Below are positions 1-8,248 of a DNA stretch of 64,000 nt, one piece after another. Position 1 is the first letter of the stretch. Each line of letters starts with the position of its first letter. The stretch is from DATJPY01 sp035506135. GTDB taxonomy: Bacteria > Myxococcota_A > UBA9160 > PR03. The notes under the pieces were generated by a model that was not told where the DNA came from, searched no databases, and worked only from the letters and a program-made list of their open reading frames with translations. The stretch lies in assembly GCA_035506135.1 (NCBI GenBank), contig DATJPY010000103.1, positions 17,949-81,948 of the forward strand, given 5' to 3'. The translations under genes were made by a program, and so were the position numbers.

Positions 1-86
1 GTGCAGCGCTGGATCAGGAGCTTGCGCGCCGCGACGCCGTCCCAGAAGAAGCGGTTGTCGTGGGTGATGCCGGGCCTCGGGTGCAC
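1..86 (-). CDS. Zn-ribbon/OB-fold (DUF35-type) protein, N-terminal fragment
   Basis: Only about 28 codons are in the window; the gene runs off the left edge. The reverse strand reads from a GTG start into HPRPGITHDNRFFWDG and then KLLIQRC. This is the typical opening of DUF35 proteins, in which a helix with an FW(D/E)G motif leads into a CxxC zinc ribbon and then an OB fold. The family often partners with thiolases or acyl-CoA-handling enzymes. It starts 11 bases after the ferredoxin stop on the same strand, so the two are probably co-transcribed. Family assignment rests on this short N-terminus only. Confidence 0.6.
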   Translation of the reverse strand, partial: MHPRPGITHDNRFFWDGVAARKLLIQRC

Positions 87-97
87 GGGCGCTCGGC

Positions 98-298
98 CTA
101 CTCTTCGACGATGGTGATCGCCTGGCGGGGACAGACCCGCTCCGCCTCCTTGAGCTTCTCGCGCAGCTCGACGCCGGGGCGCTCGATCAGGAGGTTCAGG
201 TTGTCGTCGTCGTCGACCTCGAACACTTCCGGACAGACTTCCATGCAGCGCGCGTTCGCCTCGCACAGGTCGTAGTCGACCACGACTTTGAGACCCAT
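98..298 (-). CDS. small single-cluster ferredoxin
   Basis: A 66-residue acidic ferredoxin. Cysteines lie at C12, C18, C22 and C56, the last followed by Pro, in the pattern C-x2-N-x2-C-x3-CP then a distant CP. This resembles the small [3Fe-4S]/[4Fe-4S] ferredoxins that feed electrons to P450s and oxygenases; there the third position of the first motif varies (Asn15 here) and sets the cluster type. C22 occupies the place that is usually Ala before Pro. It would act in the cytoplasm as a one-electron carrier. The next gene downstream is a DUF35-type protein, which hints at lipid or steroid metabolism, but the redox partner is not visible. Confidence 0.85.
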   Translation of the reverse strand: MGLKVVVDYDLCEANARCMEVCPEVFEVDDDDNLNLLIERPGVELREKLKEAERVCPRQAITIVEE

Positions 299-416
299 CG
301 GACCGCCCTCCGTTCGACGAGGGCCGCAACTGTACCACGCTCAAGCCGGGCCGCCGCCGTCCGAAATCGGAGGAGGCCGCGGCCTGTGTTAGCGTCGCGG
401 CGGCGGGGCCGACTCG

Positions 417-1643
417 GTGCTGCGCGATCTCATCCGCACGCAGGTATTCGCACGCTTCCACGTCGCCCTCGGCGCGGCGATCGGGATGGCCGTCGCGATC
501 CTGGCGGCGTGGGCCACGGCCGTGGCGGTGGGACCGGCGGCCGTGGACTGGCGGTGCATGGCGGCGCTCGCCGCCGCACTCGCCGCTGCCGGCGCGCTCG
601 CGCTGCCGCGCGCCGTCGAGCGGTCGAAGGCGAGCCCGGGCGCGCGCGCCGGCCTGCGCGCCGCCTTCGGGATCGGCTTCTCCCTGCTCGTGCTGGCGGC
701 CGGCATCGCCGCCTTCGCAGCGAGCCTGGGCGGGCTCGCGCTGCTCCTGGCGTCGACCGGGCTCTCCTCCGAGGCGGGCGCCGCGGCGTTTCGCGGCGGT
801 AGCGCCGCGGTTGCGGCGGGGATCGCGGTCGCGCTGGCCTGGGGCTTCGGCGTCGAGCCGCGGCGGCTCGAGGTGACACACGTAGGAGTCAGCGTGACCG
901 GCGTCGCTCCCGCGCTGCGGATCGCGCATCTCTCCGACCTGCACATCGGGAACGGGCTCGACGGCGCCCGGCTCGACGCGCTGGTCGATCGCGCCAACGG
1001 GCTCGCGGCGGATCTCGTCGTGCTGACCGGCGACCTCTTCGACTACGACCGGAGCGCCCTCGACGCCGGCGCGCGCGCGCTCGGGAGGCTGCGCGCCCCG
1101 CTCGGCGTGTTCTCGATCCTCGGCAACCACGACATCTTCGTCGGTGCGGAGCGGGTCGCGGCGGCGCTGGCCGAACGCGCGCCCGGCATCGCGCTCCTGC
1201 GCGACGCGTGGCGGCGCATCCCGACCGGTGCGCCCCTCTACGTCGCCGGCGTCGACGATCCCGGCCGCGACTGGACTGCCCGCGGGCGCGAGCTCCCGGC
1301 GATCACGGCGCTCGCGAGCTCGATCCCGAAGGACGGCCCCGCCATCCTGCTCGTGCACCGGCCCGACGCCTTCCCGCAGGCGGCTCGGCTCGGCTTTCCG
1401 CTCGTGCTCGCCGGCCACTACCACGGCGGGCAGGTGGCGATCGGCGCGCGCGCGAACGCCGCGCGACTCCTGAGCGCCTTCCCGCGCGGCCTGTACCGCG
1501 ACGGCGCCTCGCAGCTCTACGTGAGCCGCGGCCTCGGCTTCGCCGGCCCGCGCATCCGCATCGGTGCGCGCCGCGAGATCGCGCTGCTCGAGGTCGGCGC
1601 CGGGCTCAGCGGGAGCTCTTCCCGGCCGGCTTCATCGCACTGA
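417..1643 (+). CDS. membrane-anchored calcineurin-like metallophosphoesterase (YkuE/YaeI type)
   Basis: A 408-residue protein. Roughly the first 145 residues are several hydrophobic Ala/Leu-rich membrane segments. The catalytic domain then shows the metallophosphoesterase motifs in order: SDLHIG (about residue 172), LTGDLFDY, GNHD, and GHYHGG near residue 332. These are the two-metal ligands of the family. YaeI/YkuE relatives hydrolyse phosphodiesters, sometimes lipid-linked ones, at the membrane; the substrate here is unknown. The start used is GTG at 417 and is not certain, because several GTG codons lie downstream. The last 38 bases overlap the end of the convergent CsgG-like gene. Confidence 0.85.
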   Translation: MLRDLIRTQVFARFHVALGAAIGMAVAILAAWATAVAVGPAAVDWRCMAALAAALAAAGALALPRAVERSKASPGARAGLRAAFGIGFSLLVLAAGIAAFAASLGGLALLLASTGLSSEAGAAAFRGGSAAVAAGIAVALAWGFGVEPRRLEVTHVGVSVTGVAPALRIAHLSDLHIGNGLDGARLDALVDRANGLAADLVVLTGDLFDYDRSALDAGARALGRLRAPLGVFSILGNHDIFVGAERVAAALAERAPGIALLRDAWRRIPTGAPLYVAGVDDPGRDWTARGRELPAITALASSIPKDGPAILLVHRPDAFPQAARLGFPLVLAGHYHGGQVAIGARANAARLLSAFPRGLYRDGASQLYVSRGLGFAGPRIRIGARREIALLEVGAGLSGSSSRPASSH

Positions 1644-2445
1644 CCTGCGTCACCAGCTTGTTGAAGGCGTCGAGCAGGGCCGCGGCGATCAGCTTCCCCT
1701 CGGCGGTGTTGCCGTAGCCGCTCACGCCGGCGAGACCGGCGACGCCGCCGCCGAAGCCGCCGAGACCCGACATGCCGCCGAAGTCGTGCACGCGGGCCGA
1801 TCCCTCCGAGACGCCCACCTGCACGCCGCTCTGCGCGTCGGTCAGGAACAGCGTCGACTGCGCCTCCTTGATGCGCATGCTGCCCGCCACCGCGCCGGCG
1901 ATCGCGCCGCCCGGTACGAGGCCCCCGAGCGCGGAGAGCGCGTTGCCTCCGCCGGCGTTCGGATTCGAGAAGATGATGTTGGGGGTGAGGAGGTAGTCGG
2001 TGGCCACCATGCGGCCGCGCGCGGTCTTGCTCCCCTTCTTGAGCATCCCGGCCTGCCGGAGGGCCTCCTCCTGCTCCATGTTGCGGAGCGCGACGCCGCG
2101 GTCGACGACCGTGAAGCAGTTCGACTGGGCCATCATGAGGCGCAGCAGGGGAAGCGGCGACTGGAGGCCGAGGCTCTGCAGGAGCGAGAGATCCTCGGAG
2201 GTCGCCTCCACCAGGGCCGCCGTGCCCAGCGGGCCCGCGCAGTGGGGGAGCTGCGGCGCCGCTCCCTGGCTGCCGGCGGCCCCCGCCGACCCCGTCACCA
2301 TCGAGCCACCCTGTCCGAGTTCCGGTGTACCCTGGCAGCCCAACCAGGCGGCGGCTGCCACGGCGACGAGCGCGACCCGAAGGCTCGCGGCTCTCGGAGA
2401 GGACCCGATCTGCTCCCTGCGCTCCGGCTTCTCCTGCTCTCGCAT
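1606..2445 (-). CDS. CsgG/HfaB-like lipoprotein
   Basis: A 279-residue protein with a lipoprotein signal: a charged N-terminus, a hydrophobic stretch and the lipobox WLGC followed by QG. The mature part carries FTVVDRG followed by a Glu-rich helix, then ARGRMVATDYLLTP, then a Gly-rich hydrophobic segment. This order matches CsgG/HfaB-family proteins (the curli and holdfast secretion family), where the Gly/Ala stretch forms the outer-membrane part. No curli subunit or partner gene is nearby, so the cargo is unknown. ATG start with GGGGAG upstream. A sigma-70-like promoter is seen at 2491-2520. Confidence 0.75.
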   Translation of the reverse strand: MREQEKPERREQIGSSPRAASLRVALVAVAAAAWLGCQGTPELGQGGSMVTGSAGAAGSQGAAPQLPHCAGPLGTAALVEATSEDLSLLQSLGLQSPLPLLRLMMAQSNCFTVVDRGVALRNMEQEEALRQAGMLKKGSKTARGRMVATDYLLTPNIIFSNPNAGGGNALSALGGLVPGGAIAGAVAGSMRIKEAQSTLFLTDAQSGVQVGVSEGSARVHDFGGMSGLGGFGGGVAGLAGVSGYGNTAEGKLIAAALLDAFNKLVTQVSAMKPAGKSSR

Positions 2446-2490
2446 CCTGGCTCCCCACGCCCTCTCGCCGTGAATGGATCTGCGGAATCG

Positions 2491-2520
2491 TGTTTACCCG
2501 CAGTCGTTCGCCCGAGTCAA
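2491..2520 (-). promoter_or_regulatory. sigma-70-like promoter for the CsgG-like lipoprotein
   Basis: On the minus strand TTGACT (-35) is followed after 18 bases by TAAACA (-10), about 45 bases upstream of the ATG at 2445. It is one of few AT-richer spots in the area. Confidence 0.5.
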
Positions 2521-2564
2521 GCGAAAGCTGAGCCGCGCGGCGGGTCGTCGGGGGAGGTCGAGGC

Positions 2565-3632
2565 GTGATCCGCGGCATCGCGCTCGGGCTGGTGGTGGGC
2601 GCGCTCTTCCTCGCGCTGGCGCTCTGGGGCGTGCCCGTCGACGAGCTCGGGCACGCCTTCGCACAGATGCGTTGGATCTACCTGGTCCATCTCGCCGTCG
2701 CGTTCGCGGTCCAGTACGGCCTGCGCGCCTGGCGCCAGATGGTGCTGGTGCGAACGCAGGCGCCCGCGACGAGCTACCGCACGCAGCTCGGCATCCTGAT
2801 GATCGGCTTCTTCTGCGTGAACACCTTTCCCGCCCGCCTCGGCGAGGCGGTGCGCCCCTATCTCTTCTACGAGAAGGAGGGGGTTCCGCTCGGCGCGGGC
2901 TTCGGCCTCGTCTTCGTCGAGCGGCTGCTCGACGTCGTGGCGCTGTTCCTGACCGTGCTCGCCGTCCTCCTCTGGGTGGACGTGCCGGACCGGCGCATCG
3001 AGCTCGTCGGGCGCAGCGTCTCGCTGGTCGAGCTCGGGCGCGGCGCCGCGCTCCTGGTGCTGCCGCCGGTCCTGATCGCGCTCGTGGTGCTCGCCGTCTT
3101 CGGGCCCGCCGCGCTGCGCTTCGGCGAGCGCGTCGCGGCGTCCGTCGAAGCGCGCGTGCGCTCGGACGCGGTGCACCGCGCGATGCGTCTCGTGCTGCGC
3201 TTCGCGGAGAGCTTCGTCGAGGGCGTGGCCGCGCTGCGCAGCCCGCGCCGACTGGCCGCGCTCGGCGCGCTCACCGCGGCCATCTTCGCGAGCATGGGTC
3301 TCACGACGTTCTATCTGGCGCGCGCCTTCGGGCTCGAGTCGATGATCGGCTTCGGGCAGGGGATGGGCGTCCTCGCCGTCACCATGCTCGGGATCGCGCT
3401 GCCCGCGCCGCCCGGCTTCGCAGGCGTCTTCGAGGCGGCGGCGCGCGGCGGATTGGCGCTCTTCGGCGTGCAGGGCGGCGAGCTCGGCGCGCGCGCCCTG
3501 GCCTACGCGCTCGTCTTCCATTGGTGGCAGTTCCTGCTGATGGCGGCCGCGGCGGGCTACTTCCTGTGGCGCGATCGGGTGGGCCTCGGACGCCTGTTCC
3601 GCTTCGCCCGCGGCCCCGCCTCCGGCTCCTGA
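2565..3632 (+). CDS. YbhN/AglD2-like membrane protein (lysylphosphatidylglycerol synthase TM family)
   Basis: A 355-residue integral membrane protein with about eight hydrophobic helices. The diagnostic stretch is near residues 90-115, NTFPARLGEAVRPYLF, followed by a segment with VERLLDV. This is the conserved core of UPF0104/LPG-synthase TM proteins, which transport or flip lipid-linked substrates. There is no C-terminal aminoacyl-transferase domain, so it is the transporter half only. GTG start with GGGGAGG about ten bases upstream. It leads an eight-gene co-directional run; the cysteine phosphatase begins 47 bases downstream. Confidence 0.8.
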   Translation: MIRGIALGLVVGALFLALALWGVPVDELGHAFAQMRWIYLVHLAVAFAVQYGLRAWRQMVLVRTQAPATSYRTQLGILMIGFFCVNTFPARLGEAVRPYLFYEKEGVPLGAGFGLVFVERLLDVVALFLTVLAVLLWVDVPDRRIELVGRSVSLVELGRGAALLVLPPVLIALVVLAVFGPAALRFGERVAASVEARVRSDAVHRAMRLVLRFAESFVEGVAALRSPRRLAALGALTAAIFASMGLTTFYLARAFGLESMIGFGQGMGVLAVTMLGIALPAPPGFAGVFEAAARGGLALFGVQGGELGARALAYALVFHWWQFLLMAAAAGYFLWRDRVGLGRLFRFARGPASGS

Positions 3633-3679
3633 GACGCCGCGCGCTGGCGCGCCCGGGCGCCGGGCGTCATGCTGCGCCG

Positions 3680-4753
3680 ATGCGGCCGGGACGCGTGTTG
3701 CTCGCGGCGGCGCTCGGCGCGCTCGCCGTCGGTTTCGCCGTCGCGCTGGCCGTGCCCGGTCCCCTGCACACCTACTTCCTCGAGTCCAACCTGATGCCTG
3801 TGCTCGAGGGTCAGGTCTATCGGAGCGCGCAGCCGGAGCCCGACGACCTCGCGCGCTGGATCCAGACGCTCGGCCTGCGCTCGATCCTGAACCTGCGCGG
3901 CGAGCTCGGAAACCGCCGGCTCCGCGAGGAGCGACACGTCGCGGCGTCGCTCGGAGTCGCGCACTACGACATCCACCTCGACGCGGACCGCATGCCGCCG
4001 GCGCCGCTCCTGCGCGAGGTGGTGGAGGTCCTCGACCACGCGCCGCGTCCCCTGCTCCTCCACTGCAAGGGCGGGGTCGAGCGCAGCGGGCTGGTCGGCG
4101 CCGTCACCGTGCTGCTCGCCGGCGGCGACCTCGACACCGCGCGTCACCAGTTCGACGTCTCCAAGGGCTTCGTCCCCTTCATCGCCAACTCGGACCTGCC
4201 GCGGGTGATCGACGAGTACGCGGCCTGGCTCGCGGCGCAGGGTGCGGAGACGACGCCGGAGCGCTTCCGCACCTGGGTGAAGGACGTCTATGCGCCGGGC
4301 TTCTATCGCGCGGTGATCGAGCCGCTGGACGTGCCCGCGGCGATCGAGCCCGGAGCGCCGCGGCTGCTGCACTTCCGCGTCACCAACGAGAGCCTGGAGC
4401 CGATCCCGTTCGGCCGCGAGGGCGGCCGAGGCGTGCACCTCGGCGCCAGGCTCGAGCCGCCGCCGGGCAGCGCCGCGAGCCCGGTCGAGCTGCGCGGGCT
4501 CGCCGTCGATCTGCAGCTCGCGTCCGGCGCGTCGGCAGAGCTCGCGCTGCCGCTGCCCGGTCTCGACGGCGCCGGCGCCTGGCGCCTCGACGTCGACCTG
4601 GTCGACGAGGGGGTCAAGTGGTTCGCGGCGATGGGCTCGCGTCCGCTCGTGCTTCCGCTCGTGGTGCGCGCGCCCGAGGCAGCGCGAGCCGCGCCGCCCG
4701 CGGCGCCCGCCCCGGCTGCGCGCGCCGCCGTGATCTACCCTGATCTGCGATGA
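3680..4753 (+). CDS. membrane-anchored dual-specificity/tyrosine phosphatase-like protein
   Basis: A 357-residue protein with one N-terminal hydrophobic segment (residues 5-28), probably a membrane anchor. The catalytic loop HCKGGVERSG near residues 127-136 matches the Cys-phosphatase signature HC-x5-R-S, with an upstream general-acid region rich in Asp. The YRSAQP and LNLRGE motifs upstream are typical of the DSP-like/PTP-like family. Residues 215 to 330 form a beta-rich extra-cytoplasmic-looking domain of unknown role, ending in an Ala/Pro-rich tail. Substrate could be a phosphoprotein, phosphoinositide or lipid phosphate. The start at 3680 is the only ATG in frame ahead of the hydrophobic segment. 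Its stop overlaps the next ATG (ATGA). Confidence 0.8.
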   Translation: MRPGRVLLAAALGALAVGFAVALAVPGPLHTYFLESNLMPVLEGQVYRSAQPEPDDLARWIQTLGLRSILNLRGELGNRRLREERHVAASLGVAHYDIHLDADRMPPAPLLREVVEVLDHAPRPLLLHCKGGVERSGLVGAVTVLLAGGDLDTARHQFDVSKGFVPFIANSDLPRVIDEYAAWLAAQGAETTPERFRTWVKDVYAPGFYRAVIEPLDVPAAIEPGAPRLLHFRVTNESLEPIPFGREGGRGVHLGARLEPPPGSAASPVELRGLAVDLQLASGASAELALPLPGLDGAGAWRLDVDLVDEGVKWFAAMGSRPLVLPLVVRAPEAARAAPPAAPAPAARAAVIYPDLR

Positions 4754-5763
4754 GGAGCTTCGCGGAGCGCAACCGCTTCGGCCGCGTCGGCCGCATTCCC
4801 ACGCCCACGCCGACGCCGCTCGGCGTCGGCGACATCAACAGCTACCTGCTGTTCCCTCCTTCCTTCGACGGCGGCGCCGGCATCACGCTGATCGACACCG
4901 GCGTCAAGACGGACGAGGCGTTCCAGGCGCTGCGGCAGGGGTTCAAGGAGTTCGGCGTCTCGCTCGAGCAGATCGACCGGATCCTGGTGACCCACGCGCA
5001 CATGGATCACTTCGGCCAGGCGCTGCGGCTGCGCCAGCTCTCCGGCGCCCGCGTCTGGGCCTCGCGCGGCGAGGCCGCGCTGATGCGCACGCACTTCTCG
5101 CCGTCCGGGGACCGCCGCGCGGTGGTGCGCGAGTACTTCCGCCGCTGGGGCGTGCCGCTCGAGTGGTTCGATCGGGAGAGCGAGATCTCGGTGTTCGCCC
5201 GGAGGATCCAGGATCCGATCGAGGTGGACTTCCTGCTCGACGACGGCAACCGGCTCGAGATCGGCGACCTCCGGCTCACCGCGATCCATACGCCCGGCCA
5301 CTGCGACGGGCACATCGTCTTCTACGAGCCCGAGCTGCGCATCCTGTTCTCGGGCGATCATCTGCTCACGGACATCTCGCCCGTCCCGCTCCTGGTGTTC
5401 CCCGAGGACGCGAGCGCGCCGCGGCCCAAGAGCCTGGTCCGCTTCATGCAGTCGCTGGCTCGGGTCGAGGGGCTCGACTGCGAGCTGGTGTTCCCGGCGC
5501 ACGGCGACGTGATCCGCGATCACCGGAAGCTGATCGCCGGCTACCGGCTCCACCACGAGCGCCGCAAGCTCCAGATGCTGCGCCAGCTGCGCGAGAAGCC
5601 GAGCACCGCGTTCGAGCTCGCCGCGAAGCTCTTCCCGAAGCACTACCAGTCGCAGGTCTTCCTGGTCATGTCGGAGGTGATCGGCCACCTCGACCTGCTG
5701 ATCGACGAGGGAAGCGTGACGCTCGAGGAGCGCGGCGGGCTCGAGGTCGCGCGCGCAGCCTGA
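4750..5763 (+). CDS. metallo-beta-lactamase-fold hydrolase
   Basis: A 337-residue protein. The zinc motif THAHMDH is at about residues 81-87, followed by H-T-P-G-H near 180, SGDHLL and PAHGD, which are the remaining metal-binding loops of the family. The C-terminal 90 residues look like a helical, winged-helix-like LACTB2/SNM1-type extension. Members hydrolyse thioesters, lactones or phosphodiesters; the exact substrate cannot be told. It overlaps the phosphatase gene by four bases, so translation is probably coupled, and dodecin genes follow. Confidence 0.85.
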   Translation: MRSFAERNRFGRVGRIPTPTPTPLGVGDINSYLLFPPSFDGGAGITLIDTGVKTDEAFQALRQGFKEFGVSLEQIDRILVTHAHMDHFGQALRLRQLSGARVWASRGEAALMRTHFSPSGDRRAVVREYFRRWGVPLEWFDRESEISVFARRIQDPIEVDFLLDDGNRLEIGDLRLTAIHTPGHCDGHIVFYEPELRILFSGDHLLTDISPVPLLVFPEDASAPRPKSLVRFMQSLARVEGLDCELVFPAHGDVIRDHRKLIAGYRLHHERRKLQMLRQLREKPSTAFELAAKLFPKHYQSQVFLVMSEVIGHLDLLIDEGSVTLEERGGLEVARAA

Positions 5764-5778
5764 GGGAGGAGGACGTCG

Positions 5779-6000
5779 ATGTGGGTCAGCAAGGTGAACG
5801 AGCTGATCGGCTCTTCGCCCGACGGCTTCGAGGAGGCGGCGCGCTCGGTGATCGCGCGCGCCAACCGCACGCTGCGTGGGATCACCGGCGTCGAGGTGAT
5901 CGAGAAGCGGGTCAAGATCGAGGGCGGCGGCATCCGCGAGTACCGGGTTCGGCTGCGCCTCGTGTTCGACATGGCGCCGGAGACGGTGCTGCACTGGTGA
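5779..6000 (+). CDS. dodecin family protein (copy 1)
   Basis: A 73-residue dodecin-like protein. It has the family's beta-helix-beta-beta layout: an opening strand (KVNELIGSS), a helix (EEAARSVIARA), TLRGITGVEV, and a closing strand pair with REYRVRLRLVF. Dodecins form hollow dodecamers that store riboflavin, FMN or CoA. The tryptophan that sandwiches flavin (the W in DWFEV or VWAEV of characterised members) is replaced by Gly in ITGVEV. Flavin binding by the classical stack is therefore unlikely. Good RBS, GGAGGAGG. It lies 39 bases before a second dodecin. Confidence 0.85.
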   Translation: MWVSKVNELIGSSPDGFEEAARSVIARANRTLRGITGVEVIEKRVKIEGGGIREYRVRLRLVFDMAPETVLHW

Positions 6001-6039
6001 CACACGGGTGTACGAACGCGTGAGGACGGGAGTCGATCC

Positions 6040-6252
6040 ATGGCGATCGCGTCGGTCTCGACGATCACTTCGGCCTCGGCCGTCGGCTGGCAGGACGCCA
6101 TCGAGCGGGGCTTCGAGCGCGCCAGCAAGACGCTGCGCAACATCACCGGCCTCCAAGTGCTGGAGGAGAAGGCACGCGTCGAGGATGGACGGATCACCGA
6201 GTACCTGGTGACGATGCAGGTGATCTTCATCCTCGAGGAACCGCGCGCCTGA
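6040..6252 (+). CDS. dodecin family protein (copy 2)
   Basis: A 70-residue dodecin, closer to the family consensus than copy 1: WQDAIERGFERASKTLRN, then ITGLQV, then EDGRITEYLVTMQVIF. The residue that is Trp in flavin-binding dodecins is Gly here as well. The N-terminal Ser/Thr/Ala strand differs strongly from copy 1, so the two are old paralogues or partners in a mixed shell rather than a fresh duplication. The next gene begins 5 bases downstream. Confidence 0.88.
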   Translation: MAIASVSTITSASAVGWQDAIERGFERASKTLRNITGLQVLEEKARVEDGRITEYLVTMQVIFILEEPRA

Positions 6253-6257
6253 TCGCG

Positions 6258-7259
6258 ATGGGTGTTCCCGCGATCGTCACGGCGGGGGATCGGCGGGCGG
6301 CGAAGGCGGTGTACGGCGAGAGCAAGCCGTACCTCGAGCTCGGCGGCCGCCCGCTCGTCGCCCACGTCGTCGCGGCGCTGCAGCGCGTGCCCGAGGTCTC
6401 GTCGGTCTGGGTGGTGGGGAATGCCGAGCGCCTTGCGCCCCTGCTCGGCGACCCGGCGATGAAGGACGAGCTACGCAAGCCGCTGCACGTCGTGCCGCAG
6501 TTCCGGAACCTCTACGAGAACGGATGGGAGACCTATCGCAGGCTGCTGCCCGGGGCGGGGCCGGAAGGTCGCGACCCGGGGCCGGAGGACGCGGACACCG
6601 CGGTGCTCTATGCGTCGGCGGACCTCCCGTTCGCGACGCCGGAGGAGATCTCGGCCTTCGCGCGCCAGAGCCTGGCGCTCGACTGCGACTACGCGCTCGG
6701 CCTGTGCACGGAGGCGTCGATGCGCGACTTCTATCCGGAGGCGCCCGGCGAGCCGGGGATCCGCATGGCGTACTTCAACCTCCGCGAGGGGCGCTACCGG
6801 CAGAGCAACCTCCATTGGATCAAGCCCGCCCGCATCGGCAACCGCCAATACATCGAGGAGATGTACGAGCACCGCTACCAGCGCCAGATCGGCCAGATGA
6901 TCGCGCTCGGCTGGCGGCTGCTGCGGCTCCAGGAAGGGGGCCTCGCGGTGCTCTACTACTACGGGCTGATGCACCTCGCCGCGCTGGCCGATCGCTCGGG
7001 TCTGGCGCGCCTCTCCGACGCGATCCGCGCGCGGATCCCGATGTCGCGCGTCGAGGCGGGCTGCAGCGCGCTCCTGCGCGGGCGCTTCCGCTTCGTCGTG
7101 ACGGAGGTCGGCGGCTCCGCCGTCGACATCGACAACGAGCACGACTACGACGCCGCGCGCGCTCGCTTCGACGTCTGGCGCGATCGCCAGCGGGAGCGCG
7201 CGGCGGCGCTGCTCGGTACGCCGGCGCTGGAGCGCGGCGGCAGCCGGGAGACCGCATGA
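6258..7259 (+). CDS. MobA-like NTP transferase domain protein
   Basis: A 333-residue protein with a GT-A/nucleotidyltransferase N-terminus. The loop is VTAGDRRAAKAVYGESKPY then LELGGRPLVAHVV, in place of the usual GGxSxRMG-x-DK of MobA/IspD. The SK-x-YLEL-x-GRPL pairing still fits a nucleotide-binding loop and the SASAD-like ASADLPFA strand supplies the metal Asp. C-terminal VDIDNEHDYDAA is typical of the fold. It may activate a sugar, polyol or cofactor; no acceptor can be named. It sits between dodecins and ygfZ and its stop overlaps the ygfZ start. Confidence 0.7.
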   Translation: MGVPAIVTAGDRRAAKAVYGESKPYLELGGRPLVAHVVAALQRVPEVSSVWVVGNAERLAPLLGDPAMKDELRKPLHVVPQFRNLYENGWETYRRLLPGAGPEGRDPGPEDADTAVLYASADLPFATPEEISAFARQSLALDCDYALGLCTEASMRDFYPEAPGEPGIRMAYFNLREGRYRQSNLHWIKPARIGNRQYIEEMYEHRYQRQIGQMIALGWRLLRLQEGGLAVLYYYGLMHLAALADRSGLARLSDAIRARIPMSRVEAGCSALLRGRFRFVVTEVGGSAVDIDNEHDYDAARARFDVWRDRQRERAAALLGTPALERGGSRETA

Positions 7260-8248
7260 GCGCCGGCGACCCGGTGCGTGCGGCGCGCCGCAGCGCGGCG
7301 TTGTTCGAGCTCCCGGAGCGCGGCTTGATCGACGTGCGCGGCTCCGATCGCGTCCGCTTCCTGCAGGGTCAGCTCACCGCCGACGTCGCTGCGCTCGACG
7401 CCGCGGGCCCGCGCTCGGGCTGCTACGCGCTCGCGCTGTCGCCGCAGGGCCGGATCGTCGTCGACCTGCACGTGATCGCGCGGCCCGATTCGATCTGGCT
7501 CGAGACCGACGCGGAGAGCGTTCCGGCGGCCATGGCGCGGCTCGCGAAGTACGTGATCGCCGACGACGTCGAGCTCGTCGACACCGGTCGCGAGCCGTCG
7601 CGCTTCGGGATCGAAGGGCCCCGCGCCGGCGACCTGCTGGAGGCGGCGGCCGGGGTGTGCCCTGCGCTCGCGCCCGAGAGCGCCGCGCCGCTGCGGATCG
7701 CGGGTGCGGACGTGCTGGCCGCAGCGTACGGCTGGAGCGGCGAGCGCGCGTTCCAGCTCTTCGTCCCGCGCGCGCAGGCATCGGCCGTCGGAGCGGCGCT
7801 GCGCGCGGCGGCCGCGGCGTGCGGCGCCGTGGAGGCGGGACCCGAGGTGCTCGAGGTGCTGCGGGTCGAGGCGGGCGTGCCTCGGGCCGGCCGCGAGCTC
7901 GGGCCCGACGTGCTGCCGGCGGAGGCGGGTGTGCTCGCGCGCGCCGTCTCCTTCACCAAGGGTTGCTACACCGGCCAGGAGGTGGTCGCGCGGATGGAGT
8001 CGCGCGGGCGGGTCGCCCACCGTCTCGTCGGCCTCGCCTTCGAGGAGCTGCCCGAGCTCGGCGCAGCACTCTCGGCGGGCGGCACGCGCGTGGGTGCGGT
8101 GACCAGCGCGGCGCAGTCGCCCACCGCAGGATCGATCGGCCTCGGCTACGTGCGAGCCGGCCACGAGGAGCCGGGGACCCGGCTCGAGGTCGGCGGCGCG
8201 GGCGCGCGCGTCGCGGCGCTCCCGTTCGTCTCGGTCCGCCGCGAGTGA
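7256..8248 (+). CDS. ygfZ: YgfZ/GcvT-like folate-binding protein
   Basis: A 330-residue protein with the YgfZ signature KGCYTGQE at about residues 235-242 and an N-terminal GcvT-like region containing RVRFLQGQLTADV. YgfZ proteins bind tetrahydrofolate and help assemble or repair certain Fe-S enzymes such as MiaB. The family Cys is present in KGCYTGQE. It overlaps the upstream nucleotidyltransferase (ATGA) and the downstream transferase (GTGA). Confidence 0.9.
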   Translation: MSAGDPVRAARRSAALFELPERGLIDVRGSDRVRFLQGQLTADVAALDAAGPRSGCYALALSPQGRIVVDLHVIARPDSIWLETDAESVPAAMARLAKYVIADDVELVDTGREPSRFGIEGPRAGDLLEAAAGVCPALAPESAAPLRIAGADVLAAAYGWSGERAFQLFVPRAQASAVGAALRAAAAACGAVEAGPEVLEVLRVEAGVPRAGRELGPDVLPAEAGVLARAVSFTKGCYTGQEVVARMESRGRVAHRLVGLAFEELPELGAALSAGGTRVGAVTSAAQSPTAGSIGLGYVRAGHEEPGTRLEVGGAGARVAALPFVSVRRE

